Source: Parietaria judaica (Eukaryota > Streptophyta > Magnoliopsida > Rosales > Urticaceae). From it: DNA of 64,000 nucleotides. This document shows, one piece after another, positions 1 to 13,497 of this stretch (positions within the stretch are counted from its first letter, which is position 1; each line of letters begins with the position of its first letter). The position numbers were made by a program, and so were the translations under genes. The DNA is taken from contig OX940868.1 of the NCBI GenBank assembly GCA_954871525.1, positions 28,205,056-28,269,055 on the forward strand. The letters run 5' to 3'. The notes below the pieces were generated by a model. It worked only from the letters and a program-made list of their open reading frames with translations. It ran no database searches and was not told the DNA's origin.

Positions 1-53
1 ATTAATTCGTGTTAACTTTAAGCTCTACTAGCTATTTTGATGAATAGTCTACT

Positions 54-153
54 AGCACTATTTTAAGGCGACAAAATTGACTCGGAACTTCCGAGGGCTA
101 AATCGACCATTTTGCAAAGTTCCGAGTCAATTTTGTCGCCTTAAAATAGTGCT
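54..153. repeat. 37-bp perfect inverted repeat (fold-back)
   Basis: Arms at 54..90 and 117..153 are exact reverse complements, separated by 26 nt. They can form a long perfect stem just upstream of the ASCC1-like gene. No coding potential and no clear target duplication was seen. It is probably a small fold-back or MITE-type element, or the core of one. Confidence 0.8.
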
Positions 154-189
154 CAATTACACGTGTCATAGGCGCGAGAAGAGCTGCAA

Positions 190-864
190 AACGGAAGTCA
201 AGAGAGACTCACACTAATGGTGGCGGCTTTCAGCTTCAGGTCTCTCTTCTTTGGGTACGCCTTTCTTCTCTTTCTTTGAAGCTAAGCAATCATTCGTCGA
301 AGATTTCAGTTTCTTGTTCATCGAATTGCGTTCAGAATCTGTAATTTTCTCTGCTTTCTGATACTGGAGTTTCGCTATGGCTCCAGAGCAGAACGCCTTC
401 TCAAATCAACGAAATCGTGTACGGAATTGAAGCCGCTAGGTTGCTTTCAGGTTTTTTTTATTTTTTTATTTTTTGTAATTGATATTCTACGTTGCAAGGA
501 ATTGATTAATCACGTATTTCATCAGAGTTTGATTATCTTGTTCATTTCGTCGTGTTTACTTTGTTTCGATTATGCGATGAAGAATGTTTGTTCTTCAATG
601 AACACAGAAGCATGAGGTGCAAAGACATAGGAAAGTTAAATAGAGAATTTTTTTATTTTTTTTTTCATTTTCTGTCATATATATACCACTGAAGAATCAT
701 TCGAGACTTGAAATTTCTAGTTATCGACAGCATGTTTCCAGTTTAGCTTGACTAAAACAGTACCGAGTTTATGATTTGTCTCGACATTTTTTATTTTTTT
801 TATATATAAATTTACGCGACAGGATTATCGGAATTTTCGTGTTTTGAGCTGTAACAAGTCTGAA
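190..864 (+). promoter_or_regulatory. Probable 5' leader of the ASCC1-like gene, with a leader intron and a short upstream ORF
   Basis: The stretch before the chosen start codon at 865 looks transcribed. It is pyrimidine-rich near 240-280, has a potential donor near 450 and an acceptor AG near 820. An ATG at 376 opens a 17-codon ORF that ends before the main frame and could act as an upstream ORF if this is leader. The transcription start and the leader intron are inferred from sequence signals only. A G-box/ABRE-like core (ACGTGT) lies near 161. Confidence 0.35.
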
Positions 865-3800
865 ATGGCCGACAGAAAGGGGAAGCAGCCAGGTAATCCG
901 GTTTAGAAATCACTCGCTTTTCATCCCAGTTCTGATGATTTACTTATTTTATTCCCGACGCAGCAAAACCCTTTTTTTTCCTGATTAGTAGTATACCGTA
1001 ATTGGGTTCTTAAATCGAGCAAATAGCAATGATTATGAGCCTTCTATCGAATTATATAGACATTCGAAAGCCATGTGACTTATTCGCTCCATGATCATTA
1101 TATGAATAGTAAAAGTAATCAGACTTTATTAGATGGCATTGGTGCTGTTACATATATATTTGTTGATAAGATCTGCATTAGAATTGTTAAGTTTAATTAT
1201 GTCAGCAAATTGGTCCGGATATACATTATCGTCAGCCTAATCTGAACATCATTAACTTTTTCTATTGTGAATTTCTAGAACACTCATCAATGTCATCAAC
1301 CATGAAGTTCAGCACATCTAGTTCGGTCTCACCGGTCGTCGGGAAAAAGAAGCATTCTGTTTCCGTCAAGGCAAGAATGACATTAAATGAAATTCTTACG
1401 ATTATTCTTTTATGTTAGCCTGGATCTTTCAGTTTTCAATTGTCCATTATTTTGCAGGTTGGAGCTTCCTTAATTAAATTTATCCAAGGCAAAGGGTACA
1501 CTGCATCATGCAAAAGTTTCTCCAGTAATCAATGAGCTTATTATAACCTTATATAATCGCCTTTCAGAGGATCCACTCAGAAGAGGATTGAAGAAGAAAT
1601 GGGGGTTACTATACTACTTCCATCTTCATGGAGAGAAGATTCCGTTAGTAAGTGTTTGAGTTTGTTATCCAATTCCGTGTCTTTTTTTCTTCTTGTCGGA
1701 CGATTCCTTTCCCATTTACATTTTAAGTGATTTTTTCGTTCATTTGTATTCGCTTGGTTATCTTCGTTACAGTCATTGAAGGTACTTCAGCTGATAGTGT
1801 AGCTAAAGCTTCAGCAAGGATCCAAGATGTAATTGATCAGGCTAGTTTCCTATTCCTAAATGTCACCTGTTTCCCAAGTCAAGACTATTAGTGCCGATTT
1901 TCGTTCGGTTTAAATGACAATATATTTTTTGCTCTTAAATAGTACAGGCGGTTAACAGCCCGAGCCTTGAGTACTCTCACTTCATTTCACTTCCATTGGC
2001 AATATATCCTGAATTGGTTGCTGAGCTCAACACGTTCCAAAGCTCCATTTTGAGGGGATTAGAAGGAAATGTAAATTGTGAATTTTATAAAGAAAATTTT
2101 GAAAATGAAACTAAATTTTTATAATGTATGTATTCTGTTGAACTGATCGTGGATGAGCGTGTTCAGGTGAATCTTACCAACGTGCGTCAGGTGCCAACAT
2201 CATCCAATCTTTCTGCTCGATACGGTATGAAACTTTTCTACTGAAAAACCGGTTACGAAAAGAAAAAAAATATTTACCCTAAAAGAATAATACCTTCTAA
2301 AACAACTGAAAAACCATAACTAGTAAAATGCCTAAATATCGGTCCCCGGTGACGGTTTCACCCCTTATTTACTATTTGCTCGCTCTTTTAACTAGCTAGC
2401 AAAAGTAGTAACATGGTTTTATAACCTGGTTGGCTGCAATTATTTTTTTCTTCAATGTTGGTAGAACTCACTCTCAATGACATGTGTGCCGCACTTAACA
2501 GATTCAGGAATCGAAAGATCCATATTCATTAATCCAAAAACTTTTCACTTGACGGTTGTCATGTTGAAGCTTTGGAACAAGGAACGAGTTGATTTAGCTG
2601 CTAGGGTTTTGCAGGTGAAACACGAATGATTCAGTAATTAGTTTGAGACTTTAATACTAGTTCCTTAACCTAGTCTGTCTTGCAGAGTATCTCGCCCCAA
2701 GTAATGGAGGCCTTGGATAATCGCCCAATCTCCATTCGACTTCGAGGCCTTGTAAGATTTTTTTAAAAGTATGTTGTTTACAAGAAATAGATTTTAATTG
2801 GGGTGGAAGACTGGAAATTGTGGCTTTGAGCCCCGTTTTGGCCGGGTCCTGCCTTTTTCTAAAAAAAATTGGAAACAGGGCTGGGCCCGTTACCGATTTT
2901 TAATATATTTACTTCATTTTAATGTGCTGCGGCTTATGCGTCATTATTTCCGAAGTGGGCCCGATTTCAGTCCCTGTTTCACCCTGGATTCCTGTATTTT
3001 AAAAATTAGACTTCTGTTAATACGTGCAGGATTGTATGAGGGGTACAGTGGAGAAAGCGTATGTCGTTCATGCCCCTGTTGAAGAAATTGGAGGGGCAGG
3101 CCGTCTTCTACGAGCATGTCGTATCTAAATTTTTGTTAATCAATAACAAATAATTAAATATGTGATAATCAACCTTTAGCATTTTTATCGATTTCCTTAG
3201 CTTTCTTAGAAGTCATAATTGACGCATTTGTCAAAGCTGGACTCGTCCTTAAGAATGATGCTAACCGCAGCTTAAAGGTTAGTTCTGCAAACGCATATAC
3301 GATCTTATCCTCTTATAAAATTTTTCCTCTCTAATTAAGTGTTGAAGTTTGTGACCCGACTCCGTTTTTGTGTCTTGTTCGGTTTCGTCATTTTTTTCAT
3401 CATAGTGATTTCTTCTACTATGCTACATTAAAATTTCTATCTCGATTTATTTTTATGTTGTTGAGCTTGCTTATAATGTCATCTAATGGAATCGTTATGT
3501 TTCTCTAATCTGCAGTTGCATGCTACATTGATGAATGCGAAGCATAGGAAAAGGTAAAATCGCCACATCGAATATACATTTATCATTTTGAATTAGATAA
3601 TGGATTTCTTGAGAGATAAGGGACTCTGTGGAAGAGATGAATAAACCTCAATGAATTTCACTACTCAGATTTGCTGGTATAAATACCAAAACAAATCTGT
3701 TAAGAAATTGTATCTGAAATAACTAACTTACTAGATCATTAAGTTAAGAAACTCGTTAGCTTTCGGTTTATATAAGTTCAATAATAAACCTGAAACTATT

Positions 3801-4067
3801 AACAACTTGATTTCTCTTATAATCTGTGCTTATTATTCCATTATAAAGTATTTTCTCTGCGTTCTCATAGATTTGGGCAAAAATATTAAATTTTTCAGGA
3901 CAAGAGATAAAAGAACGAGTGATTCTTTCGATGCTCGTTCTGTTTTCCAGAGGTTCGGAACCAAGAATTGGGGAACATATGTGATCCGAGAAGCTCACCT
4001 CTCGCAGAGATTCAAGTACGATGAATACGGATATTACCATCGTTGTGCTTCTATACGTTTTCCTTAA
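865..4067 (+). CDS. ASCC1-like protein: KH domain plus 2H phosphoesterase (LigT-like), 13 exons
   Basis: The product is a predicted 343-residue homologue of activating signal cointegrator 1 complex subunit 1. Exons read as 865-892, 1279-1370, 1458-1495, 1568-1647, 1773-1840, 1948-2070, 2167-2224, 2502-2614, 2686-2751, 3030-3120, 3210-3277, 3516-3553 and 3899-4067; phases agree throughout. A KH domain (about residues 41-105, with a GKGGST loop) binds nucleic acid. It is followed by an AKAP7/LigT-type 2H fold carrying both HxT motifs: HLT at 178-180 and HAT at 277-279. In animals ASCC1 works with the ALKBH3-ASCC alkylation repair complex; the plant role is not settled. Introns 2 and 5 appear to use GC donors. 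Exon 11 could instead start at 3201, still in frame. The start codon is the least certain part. From memory it corresponds to AT3G16230 (predicted eukaryotic LigT). Confidence 0.85.
2797..3005. mobile_element. hAT-like MITE remnant in intron 9 of the ASCC1-like gene
   Basis: Intron 9 holds a stretch starting TTGGGGTGGAAGAC and ending near TTTCACCC. It has blocks of GGGCCC/CCCG in opposite orientations, the same texture as the hAT-type elements elsewhere in the window. No exact target duplication could be found, so the ends are approximate. Confidence 0.45.
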
Positions 4068-5073
4068 AATATCAAAGACTCAAATGATAAAGAAAAAAAC
4101 AAAAAAACTTGCAGCAGTATGTACTGGTTTTTGCCACTTTATAAAGAAAAAAACTTGTAATGTGTTTTGGTTATGGCATGTTTTGTCTAGTTGAATATTT
4201 CCGTACAGAATATCGCTTGGCCGAGTTCTAGTCAAGAGAGAAAATCGGTTCTTTATTTATCAATAGAATATTCTCATCTCGGCCAGTTTCTCTTCGATTA
4301 TCGGTAGATCTGCCTCGGCCCAAATTGATCACGAAATCAGCCTCAGCCAGATACTCCCTTCTATTTTTATTTCTAAGATGCTTTGAACCGGTTCTAAACG
4401 TCGAATATTTATAAATAATAAAAAAAAGTCCACGGCCGGTGTAGGCCGTGGCTTGTGGCAGCCCATTTCCAGCTACTGGATGGTCCACAAAACTAAGCAT
4501 AATGGCTTTTATCACCTGAACAAAACAGAAGCCATGAATGGGGCATCAAAAGTTATTGTTGAAACACTAAATGGTTCAATAATTGATAACTATCTTTCTG
4601 CACTTATTCCTTGAAGCAGAATAGTTGACACAAAGAACATCGAATTTATTGGCAACAAACAGAGTTACAGAGACAGTCACACCCACCAAAAGTACTAGAA
4701 CATATGTTAGCTCTGTCATATATATATATATATATGGAACTGTAATTGCACTAAAAATTCCATGATATGTTGGTTGTTACTGTCTACATTAGAGGCTCAA
4801 ATTACAGAGACAACCACCAAATGTACCAGAATAATGTTAGCTCTATTATAAATAGATGGTGATACATATTCGAACACAAATTGAAAAGTCCAAAATTTAA
4901 GAATAAAAAATGAAAAAAAAAAAATCAAAGCTAGAGATTTAACAAAAATACAAATCTAAGCAGATAATATTTATACAAATAGAGAAAGATTATCTTTCTC
5001 TTTCTGAAATACCATATGAACTAATCTTGGTATTATAGTCTAAATCTTACATGTTATCATCATCAAGCTAAAG
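4068..5073. other. Convergent intergenic region, no gene seen
   Basis: This lies between the 3' ends of the ASCC1-like (+) and WD40 (-) genes. It is AT-rich with a short (TA)n run near 4712-4733. Open frames here are short, lack family resemblance and overlap on both strands. It presumably holds the two 3' UTRs and polyadenylation signals. Confidence 0.6.
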
Positions 5074-6797
5074 CTAAAAATGGTTGCCCTGAAGCTTCTT
5101 CTCCACCCAAGAAGGGGACAAAACCGGACTCAGAACCGGGCTTTGGTCGTCTCCGATTTCCCGTTGATGATCGGCGGTGGGCTCTTCCAAACACACCTTC
5201 TCGGAGGGGAACACTTTGACCCTCCAAACCTTGAAAGTCTGGTCCAAACTCGCACTGTAAACCAACAAGCCCTTCACACCGGCCTCGGTCTCCATCGAAA
5301 CCGCCAAGCACCTCACGGGCCCGTGGTGGCCTTCGATGACCGCAAGGCAAGAGTGGAAACAGTTTCCTTCTTCTCTTCTCCAAACCCTAATCGTTGCGTC
5401 CTCGGAGCCGCTGAAGACGAGCTCTCCGATGGCGACCAAGCAAAGAACCGCGAAGTGATGGCCTTGCATGAACCCTCCATGGTTGTACCTGCAGTTTAAT
5501 TAATTTTAGTATTAATCAATTTTTTTTAAGTCAGTATGTAAATAAAGAAGTTTTATATGCTATAATGAAGTCTAAATTAGTTATCTAATTATAGTAATCA
5601 AATAAATGATTGTATTGTGTAGATATCATAAAACTAATTACAATGTTTATGAAGGACAATTTTAATCATAAAAATTATGTCTGCTCGTTCCAACACAATT
5701 ATCTTATTATATAGAGTATTACAAGAATTGTAGACTTTGTAGTGTCTAAAATTGAACTACACAACTTAATAATTCTTGATAATTTAAACATGTATAAAGA
5801 TCGTGGATTAGTTATGATCCTACCTCCCGGAAGTCTTCTCCTTCTCCCAGAAGTTGATAATCCCGTCGGACGAGCCCGAGTAGAGAAGACATGTTCCTTG
5901 CGTCAAGCTCAGCGCCAGCGCATTGACCGGAGAGAGCTGAAATTTCAGCGTCATTGTCAATATATGCGAGCTCTCCCCGAAAACCCTTCTCCAAATCTTC
6001 ACGGACCCGTCGGAGGAGCAAGTGAAAACGCACCCGTCTTCTTGGTTTATGACGATCGCATTGATGTGCCCTTCGTGGGCCGCGAATGAGTCAACGCACC
6101 GCTTCTCGTTGACCTTCCACGCCTTCACCGTCTTGTCCCACGAGCCCGTGTATAAAAGCTTATCGTCGTGGTTGTACGCTATGCACGAAATATGCTCTCT
6201 GTGCTGCTGGGAATTGCTCTTCTTGGAGAACATCATGAGGGGGTTTCTCTGCGGGAGCGTCGTGATCTTCTTGGGTCGGAAAGTCTCGCGTGACGAGACG
6301 TCCCAGACGCGGATCTTGAAGTCCCCGTGCGCGGTGAAGAGCGTCTTTCCGTGGGCGAGGATGGCGCGGACGTGGCCGGAGCTGGCCCTGATGTGGCCCA
6401 TCTCGGTGCAGTCGGGCTGCTTCCACGCGTGGATCCGGCTGCTCTCCGACCCAGTGAAGATCAAGTCATTCGAGAGCGCGATTGAAAAGATGTTGCCCTC
6501 GTGCCGGTGGAGCGAGGCGATGCAGTGGTAGAGCAGCGGCTGCGCTGGTGACGTGCGCACAGGCGAGAGCGACCAGGGTGTCTCAGCGCCCCGCTCAGGG
6601 CTCATCGGCCTCTGCTGATGGGGCATCGCGGAGGCGGCCGAGGGTCGGGCCGGGACGAAGTGGATGCCGGGTTCAGGGGAGCTCGGGGGGTGGTTGTGGT
6701 GGTGGGGGTGGCCGAAGGAGAGGCGGCGGGGGAGGTTGATGCTCTTGCGCTCGTCGTCCATGAAGGTCCAGAGGTTTCCCTCACCATGGAACTCCAT
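5074..6797 (-). CDS. WD40-repeat protein, JINGUBANG-like, two exons
   Basis: The exons are 6797-5824 and 5488-5074 (minus strand), joined in phase across a 335-nt GT-AG intron to give 462 residues. A low-complexity N-terminus (about residues 1-85, rich in His, Pro and Ser) is followed by about seven WD40 blades. Recognisable blade ends include KIRVWDV, TVKAWKV, SVKIWRR, INFWEK, TIRVWRR and TFKVWRV. A WD40 propeller is a binding platform without catalysis. The arrangement (short variable N-terminus, propeller to the end, one intron) fits the plant JINGUBANG subfamily, whose founder restrains pollen germination and growth in Arabidopsis. Which member this is cannot be told. Coding GC content in exon 1 is much higher than in the flanks. 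The first ATG gives the full-length frame. Confidence 0.88.
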
Positions 6798-6899
6798 GGG
6801 AGATAAGCTGAGTGGGTGGAAGCAGTGAGGCTTGGCATTGAAAAGGGTAAGTATGTTCCTTGCTTCTTCTTTGTGTTTTTAAATTTCTAGTTGAGATAG

Positions 6900-9334
6900 T
6901 TGCATTGCATTGCATGCTTGTTTAGGGTTTAATAATAAAGGCATGGATATATGTGCATTGTGTACCAACCCAACCATATGTTCACAAATCTTAATTAGTT
7001 ATAATGTGATGAATTAGTAAATGTTTGTTTGATTAATAGTATCATGAGGGTAACCGGGAGCCGGGCTTTTGGCGTTTTTCAGTCCGGTCTTTAATTTGCG
7101 AGTCCTCTAAAAATGGTTTAAGTCTTAGTCTCGATTTGAAAAGGTCCTCTCATTTTAAATACTGAGAACTAGGCCAAGTCGGCCGGTTTGATTTTATTTT
7201 ATTATTATATAAAATTAGTCCAAAGCTAAAAATACAGTAAATCAATTAAAAAAAAGTAATAAAACCGAATTGGGCCATCCCAATAGTTTTGAAAGTTCCG
7301 TCCTGGTCCTAGTGCCTGATTGTTTGACAAAAAGGCCCTAAGGAAGGCCGGAATCCGTTCAAGATAAAAAAAAATTCACCTTTTGATTCGGATTACACGG
7401 TATTTTTTTTTAATGGGGGTGTAGAGCATTATTAGTTATATTCAGTGTAATGAACATTTTTCCAGATAATAAAATTACCGATAACACGGTAATTTTATTA
7501 TTCTAGAAGCTCTCCAGCTCCCAAATTGTGCCAAAAAGTACCAAAAAATGATACTGTTGAGTTGGTTCCTAGTTCGTACTATATAGGTAGGGTTTTTAAA
7601 GGCATTATTATGTTTCCACAAATCTTAATTAGTTATAGCTAGTATTTTAATTGATTGTTAATAAGACAAACGCGCAGGTATAGTAAATATATATATATAT
7701 ATATATAACGGTTTTTTTAGTATTTTTGTTATGTTCGATTTCTAACTTATTTTACTCTTTTTTCTTCTTCTTCTTTTCAAGAATTAAACCCTATGTAGAT
7801 GATGAAAACGTTCGAATAAGTAATTTTGTGTCTTTAAGAACAAAATGGCCCAATTGAAGCCTTAACATATGTTACGCAGCCACACTAATTAAAAAAAAGA
7901 AGAAGGTGTTTTTACCACTATTAGTCTATTATCCCTAACAAGAAATACCATAGATGATATTGTTGATTTTATATTTGAATCATTGAATGCTTAACTTGGT
8001 CGTAATATTATATCAACTCATGATCAGTCGTCAGACATGAATTTAAATCGATGAAATGAGCGCTATATATGATTTTAATGATAAATACCTTTTATTATCT
8101 AATAAATCTACTCACGTATATTTTCTTATTTTTCTATGACTATTCATTTACATCTATATATTAACTATGCACATCTAACATCTACTCATTAACTAACTTG
8201 GAGTTGGTTAAAAAACTAAAATAAAATAAAAATAGAGCGAAAACTCGTACTAAACCAACGGGATTAACTCAAAACTAAATAATAACTTTGAAAACTGAAA
8301 CCTCAACGACGTCAAACGTCGACAACGATAGGAAAATTGTCCGAAGTAGAAAGAACTTTAATACGTTGAATAAAGAGTTAGATTTACCTGTGATCCAAGG
8401 ATGGTTGTTGACGTTATATTCTATATGTATATATGTAAGTGTGTGTATGACACATGAAACATAATATACAATAAAAATTATTGAAATTAATAATATCTAG
8501 ACCCGAGAATTTTTATTATATTATTGAGTTATTAAATTATCGAGGGATAAGTTAATAATGTTAGTTAGGTCCAGAATCATATAAAATATTATTTGATTGA
8601 AGTTATTAATTCACCAAATTCGATTGACACAATTTTGAGCTAAGTGACTATGCAGTCGCGTGCAATGTCAAAAAAAAATGTGATTAAAATTACAGTCCTA
8701 TATGAATGTAGAGAATAAACAAAATATCTATAACAATTTTTTTAATAAAAAAATAAAGGTTAATCTATTGCCTTTAAAATACAATTCGAACATGAACTAT
8801 ATCAACTATTTTGATATATTTTTTACTAATAATCGACCAGACTTCAATCAGTGTAACATAGATCTGCTCTAATAAACGTTGATTATAGAACGAATATCTT
8901 GGATGGTTTTATAATTAATACTTCATTAATTGATATTTTAATAACTTATGTATAAACTAATTAATTAGTTATTTATAACTTGATGATATAGTAAATTTTA
9001 TGATCTCGTTAACATTAATCCATAAACTTTTATTAATATGATATTTCCAAAAGATTATAACTAAATGAATACAAAAACAATACGAATTATAATCCAATGC
9101 ATCTGCGGGGCGGACCACATACATTATGGCGGTAGCTCGTTTGAGAACGTCCTATTTAAGCCTAATTAATTTCCAAATAACAATATACTTCCTCTAAGAT
9201 CATTTCATTGATGCGTTATCAGTTTTAAATATATAAAATTTACATTCTATTTTAACTCATGAAATTGTACTATCCGTGAAAATTGAAATAATTTTTTTTT
9301 AAAATGTTTTGGAAGATGTTAATTAAAGTAAGGT
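6900..9334. other. Gene-poor AT-rich DNA upstream of the WD40 gene
   Basis: No gene is supported here. Near 7040-7340 there is GC-richer, GGCC-containing DNA resembling decayed hAT elements. A minus-oriented fragment of the SINE 3' end lies at about 7386-7445. An (AT)n run lies at about 7687-7707. The part next to 6800-6900 should contain the WD40 promoter; no specific element is claimed. Confidence 0.5.
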
Positions 9335-9993
9335 ATTTTTTACAGAAGTACCACGAAGTATCACTTTTTCATAAGCATATTCTAAATACCAAACGTTATG
9401 ATTTCTTTTTCTCAGTATGTTCCAAAAACCACTATTACATTAAATGAAAATGTTAATATTTGGATAGTCCACGTCAATGCGATGACTTGTCGACATGGTA
9501 GCCTCAATTACACATGTGTCATGCGACAAAAGTATTAAATTTTAATTAAAGTTGTTTAGATACATTTTAATTCAAAAAAGCGGCGAAGTACTCGTACACA
9601 TTTTATGTGAACATAAATTTACAGAGAATACAACATTCGTAATGATAAATTGAGTAATTTCACTGCCAAATCTTCTTTTTAAATGGGTACAAATAACTTT
9701 AATTTAAATGTAATACTTTTACCACGTGACACATGTGTTTTTGAAGTTGTCATGTGGAAAAATTAATGTACGACGTGAACGATTGTGCATATGAGATATG
9801 AGTATGACACGAGGTATTTAATGGATAAAAGTGACAAGTTTTTTTTTTTTTTTTGGAACATACATTAAGATGCTAAATGAACTATTTGGGTTATGTCCAC
9901 GAAAAAATTGTAGAATTTGGTACTATTGCCACACACACAAAAGTGTTTTGGAATATGCCGAGGAAAAAAGTGATATTACGTGGTACTTATACA
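9335..9993. mobile_element. Degenerate fold-back element with long inverted arms
   Basis: The left arm (about 9335-9590) and right arm (about 9680-9990) are imperfect reverse complements. Matching blocks include AAGTACCACG...TATCACTTTTT against its complement near 9960-9990, GTATGTTCC, CACATGTGTCA and AAAAGTATTA. There is no coding capacity: the 64-codon frame inside the right arm is spurious. No clear target duplication remains, which suggests an old insertion of a non-autonomous, Mutator-like or fold-back type. Confidence 0.6.
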
Positions 9994-9999
9994 GTAAAT

Positions 10000-12900
10000 A
10001 TCTCATTAAAATATTATATTCGTAATCAAGACAATATTTTATGAAATTTATTGAATATAGCATACATATTATATTCTATTTTTATTAATTTTTGTTGGTC
10101 ATCCCTTACTTAAAATCCTTATCCATCCATATGGAAAATGTATCAATTACATGTTATTTAATAAGTTGTTTATAATTATATGCAAAATAATACATTTAAA
10201 AAAGTTATGGATTAGAATTTAGAACTATAAGATAAGTGTTGAGTCATACTCGACGTCAAGCACGTTTACTAGGATAAGCTTGTCCACTTCAAGACCATTT
10301 TGGCCCCAGCAACAAATATATTGGTTCCAAAACATTATAGGACTACAAAATCAATAAAATAATTACCAATATTTTACCCAAAAAAAAAAAAAACATAAAG
10401 GCATGGTTTTATAATTATACGGTCACATCCAATATTGGTAAATATTACTATCATTTGATTATTTTTATTTTTATTTTTTGTAAAAGATAACAAGGTCTGC
10501 TATTTGGCATCCAATATTGGGAAACATTGCTATCATTTGATATATTTTTATTTTTTGGTAAAGATGTATTCAGAGAGGCATTCCTATATGACAACAATGC
10601 ATGAAGAGAAACGACAAAGAATCACAACTCTTTGAAGAAGAAAAAAAACGACATGAGTCTTACAGCAAAACAATATGCGTATGCAAAGTAGGCTAAGTTG
10701 TATCAACCTCCAAGGCAAAAATTCCTGCAATATAACCAGTGAATCGAGCCGTCGTCCCATGATTAATTGATACAAGAGGCCTCTACGTTGGTCGGCTCGT
10801 GTTCGGAGCGCAAGCCACGGAAAAGGAAGAGACAAGTGGTCACGCAACGCAAGCCACATTTAGTTCGTTATTATATATTTCGCACCTCACATATATATAT
10901 AATGTTTTTACACTTTTTTTCTTTCTTTCACGTGAATCTCTTCTACATATAGGCGGAATCCTGCCTAACGCATCCCTAATTTTTATTAAATTTCCATTCT
11001 ATTATTCTCAAACCAACTTCCTAACTTTATTTTCAATACTAATTGGTGATTATGCATTATTTGATATTCGTGGAATTAAATTAGAATATAAATTATTAAC
11101 AATAGTGGTGTTGTCTTATCCAAATCAACATTTAATTAACACATGGTCGGTCGTGACAAAATTGTGGAAGCATATATATGAAAGCTACACAGGCAAACTT
11201 TTGTTGCGTGCAGAAATTTGCTATTACCTTTTTAGAGCTAAACTTCACAATCTAATCAACCAAGTGTATAGATCAATTCCATAGATTTTTACAATATTAC
11301 TGACAGTTAACTAATTTTACTAGTATAAATTAATCTTTTTTTTTTCTGGCCACTCTTTCATATCAAAGGTATATATTATTTTTTGTGGTATATTTGAAAA
11401 TATGTGACACACCGGAAACACAATATTTAAGCTCGTGCGCATAGACTATAATAACATCTTATTAATCAAAATTATACCTAATTTTTTTGAACCCTATTAC
11501 TCTCATGTTAAGCCCTCACAATCTTGTATAAACTACGTTATAAGCTTTGATTCTTGGTGTCGCCTATGAAACTAGACAAGATAAGCATATATTTCAATAG
11601 GTCAGAAAGCACTTTTGATTTTTTCTTCATAATAGGCAGCGGCAAAGGAATTTCACTTTCACCTATATATAAAAAAGTTGTAACGTGAAAACAGTAACAC
11701 CATGTTAGGATATGGAAGAGTCCAAACCAGAAAGTTTCGCCAGAAAATTCCTTGGGATTCCTGCTTCTTTTAAGTATCATGATTGTGGTCATAAGCAGTT
11801 AACCGGCCAAAATAAATCTCCATAATTCAAGGCTATAATATTTTATATATGATAAAGACCACCAAACAGTTGATAACAAATCAAGACCACACATCAATCC
11901 TTATCCACTCATTTTCGAAATGCTCCACTATTGTTTGCCGTCACTACATCGATCATGCATGGTCGGTTCTCTTTGTGGCCCCTAAGCTCCTTCACAAAGG
12001 AATCAATTCAATTATATATATAAAATGACTGTACTTTATGCACATTGATTATTTTGTTTGGCAGTTATTAAATGAAGAAGACATGTCATTTTGCTATATA
12101 TTTTTACACGGGATGTCTCGTATATAGCTTAGATTTCTAGCTAATTAATTAAGCATCTTAAAGTTATACTTAGTGTTATAATTGGCGCCTGATCTCCTCG
12201 TCCAGTCTAGTAGTCTTTATTTATACAAGGAACTCCGGCTCGTGGAAGAAAATATCGGTACCGAAGGTTGAGTTGCGCGCTACATCGCTCTTTACGACGT
12301 TTTGTGGATATGTTTTTAATATGTATGGCCAAATGGGCGAACAATTATAAATTTAACATAAAAAGATAACTAAAATATAGAAAAATTCGCCTAAAATTTT
12401 AGAGTAGAAAGTAATTTACAAAAATATATAGAGATCAAGAAAGGTGTCAACATCGCAAATAAAATGTAACTGGATCACCAATGGATTGGGTCTATAACAC
12501 TTATATAATATATATATATATATATATATACTTCAGAGTTTATATAAATTAATATTGTTGCGATTAATAATTTAATTTGTTATATCATTGAATTTATTAA
12601 TTTATCAAAAAAATATTTCAATTATATTAATCAAACTTAGGATAATATAAAAATAAAATTTATTAAAATTATTATTTTCATAGAGTATTAATTGAACGAG
12701 CTTCTAATATATATTTGACTTAATAAAAATATACAACTGGTTAGTACTTATGTTATCACTTATCAGTATGAAAATTACCGTACATGTTTAAGAATCTATC
12801 TATTGATAAAAGCTTTAGTTAACAAATAACAACAATATATAATGATGATCAATAAGCAAGTTAATTCATAATTATCATTTAAGTAATTTTACTTGAAGCA

Positions 12901-13287
12901 TGACCCACCAAACCCCACAAGCCTCTCTGGCATGATAGAGTTGGTCACATGGAAGAATAATTGATGAGCTTCCAGACACTTCCATTAAAAGCATACAGCT
13001 AATATTATTACTGCCAAAACGAAAACTTAAACATATATACTTGACCATATATGCATGGATATTTCCTTCTTGTTGAATATTCCTTTTTATTTTATAAATA
13101 TGCCTCCTCCAGTTACATAATCATGTAAATGTGATCAGTTTTTAGAAGAAGAAAAAAACTGAAAATATTATTACTTGTTCTAATTTTTTTGGAAATTGTA
13201 TTTTTTTGGTAGAAAAAAAATGATCATGTATTCGAAATGATCAGTTTTTGAAAGAAGTAAAAATGATCAGCCTACTCCGGTGTTTCG
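10000..13287. other. AT-rich intergenic DNA, no gene supported
   Basis: There is no convincing coding region. An approximate direct repeat is present: a block beginning CATCCAATATTGG, followed by TATCATTTGAT, occurs at about 10427 and again at about 10509. An (AT)n tract lies at about 12507-12530. A 161-codon open frame at 10799-11284 has no domain and AT-rich codons and is not accepted as a gene. Confidence 0.5.
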
Positions 13288-13309
13288 AAATAACAAACTC
13301 CGAAACAAG

Positions 13310-13497
13310 CTTGCTTGGCCTAGTGGTAACACCATTATTCACGAACTCACCGGTTCAAACCATGTGGGACTCCAAAGAATGCCCTCTTTGCATATATGTA
13401 AATTTGGCTAATAGTGTCACTTGTTTTTACACTGAATATATCTAGCAGTGCGAGAGTGGATTATAACCTTGGTCGATAGTGCCACCCCATTAAAAAA
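13310..13497 (+). mobile_element. tRNA-derived SINE, full length with target duplication
   Basis: The head carries polymerase III promoter boxes: an A box around TAGTGGTAACACC and a B box GGTTCAAACC. The tail is conserved among copies (ACTGAATATATCTA, then TCGATAGTGCCACCCCATT) and ends in an A-run. It is flanked by an imperfect duplication of about 20 bp: ATAACAAACTCCGAAACAAG on the left and ATAACAAATTCCGAACAAG on the right. Confidence 0.8.

Noticed and set aside
10799..11284. 161-codon open frame in the gene-poor stretch
   Set aside because: Composition follows the local AT-rich DNA, there is no domain or splice support, and overlapping frames are equally open.
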